A DNA stretch of 32,623 nt from Flavobacteriaceae bacterium (lineage in GTDB: Bacteria > Bacteroidota > Bacteroidia > Flavobacteriales > Flavobacteriaceae), in assembly GCA_029246125.1 (NCBI GenBank), contig JAQWNZ010000006.1, positions 1 through 32,623 on the forward strand, given 5' to 3'. The translations under genes and the position numbers were made by a program. The notes below the pieces were generated by a model. It had not been told where the DNA came from. It saw nothing but the letters and a program-made list of their open reading frames with translations, and did no database searches. How positions within the stretch are numbered: position 1 is the stretch's first letter; each line of letters opens with the position of its first letter. This document shows positions 32,479 to 32,623 of this stretch, piece after piece.

Positions 32479-32623
32479 ATGGAATCAATTAGAAAAACAA
32501 AATCAGTAAAAGCAATCCTTGATTTTTTTCACAATAAAGAGGAAGCCATAAGTGCAATTGATTTGGTAGAACATTTTCATGATGATATGAATAAGACAAC
32601 AGTTTACAGAATTTTAAAGCGTT
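32479..32623 (+). CDS. Fur-family transcriptional regulator (3' end cut off)
   Basis: Only the first 48 codons are in the window. They encode the winged-helix DNA-binding domain of a Fur-family protein: RKTKSVKAILDFFHNKEEAISAIDLVEHF, then MNKTTVYRILKR, whose TTVYRxL recognition helix is the family hallmark. Fur-family repressors sense iron, zinc, manganese, peroxide or haem, but the sensing domain lies beyond the window edge, so the ligand cannot be read. The gene is divergent from the NTF2-like/phosphatase/MerC operon, and two matching palindromes lie between them, suggesting control of that operon and of itself. Confidence 0.9.
   Translation, partial: MESIRKTKSVKAILDFFHNKEEAISAIDLVEHFHDDMNKTTVYRILKR

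Noticed and set aside
1-32623. tRNA or rRNA genes, CRISPR arrays, insertion sequences, defence islands
   Set aside because: I found no cloverleaf-like or rRNA-like sequence, no regularly spaced repeats, no transposase or integrase, and no recognisable defence genes; the content is mostly housekeeping.

Overview
The window is AT-rich chromosomal DNA from a member of the Bacteroidota, most likely a flavobacterium and probably marine. The evidence is the combination of lineage-typical proteins: a long SecA (about 1,120 aa) without a C-terminal zinc motif, an N-terminally extended NusB, DUF2795, DUF3276 (PUR-alpha-like), DUF4294 and DUF1573 proteins, a cyclophilin-FKBP fusion, and several TTG-N16/19-TAnnTTTG promoters of the Bacteroidota type. 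I see no tRNA, rRNA, CRISPR array, insertion sequence or prophage. Genes are tightly packed and no gene-free stretch reaches 300 bp.

Layout. 1-4268 (+): the end of a branched-chain amino-acid operon (ilvC, cut by the window edge, then ilvA), followed by a GapN-like aldehyde dehydrogenase. 4428-7443 (-): a tight three-gene unit of an alkylglycerol-monooxygenase-like membrane hydroxylase, a GT4 glycosyltransferase and a SAM methyltransferase, probably lipid or glycan modification. 7473-13465 (-): secA, a DUF2795 protein, a PduO-type cobalamin adenosyltransferase and lnt. 13527-14276 (+): a CDP-alcohol phosphatidyltransferase (pssA-like). 14396-16117 (-): tatC and lptB with a possible 55-codon ORF linking them. 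16300-19463 (+): recQ and the dual PPIase. 19460-20041 (-): a thioredoxin-fold protein. 20106-20432 (+): a CsaA-like protein. 20434-25186 (-): an M14 peptidase, a PUR-alpha-like protein and an ABC exporter half. 25311-28174 (+): nusB, a DUF1573 lipoprotein, yajC and pyrD. 28158-29237 (-): an M42 aminopeptidase. 29373-30065 (+): DUF4294. 30083-32347 (-): an operon of an NTF2/SnoaL-like protein, a purple-acid-phosphatase-like enzyme and a MerC-domain membrane protein. 32479-end (+): the start of a Fur-family regulator.

Much of the window serves the cell envelope: protein export (SecA, YajC, TatC), lipoprotein maturation (Lnt), LPS export (LptB), phospholipid synthesis (PssA), periplasmic or outer-membrane hydrolases, and the putative lipid-modifying trio. 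Most genes belong to known families. The least explained parts are: (i) the divergent Fur-family/NTF2-like promoter region, with two copies of a GCAACTnAGTTGC-like palindrome placed exactly on the leftward promoter; (ii) the AGMO-like/GT4/methyltransferase unit; (iii) the small ORF overlapping both the tatC stop and the lptB start; and (iv) two short coding-like stretches missed by the ORF track. Several track starts were moved to internal ATGs (methyltransferase, cobalamin adenosyltransferase, lnt, pssA, tatC, PPIase, PUR-alpha-like, M42), as explained in the entries.
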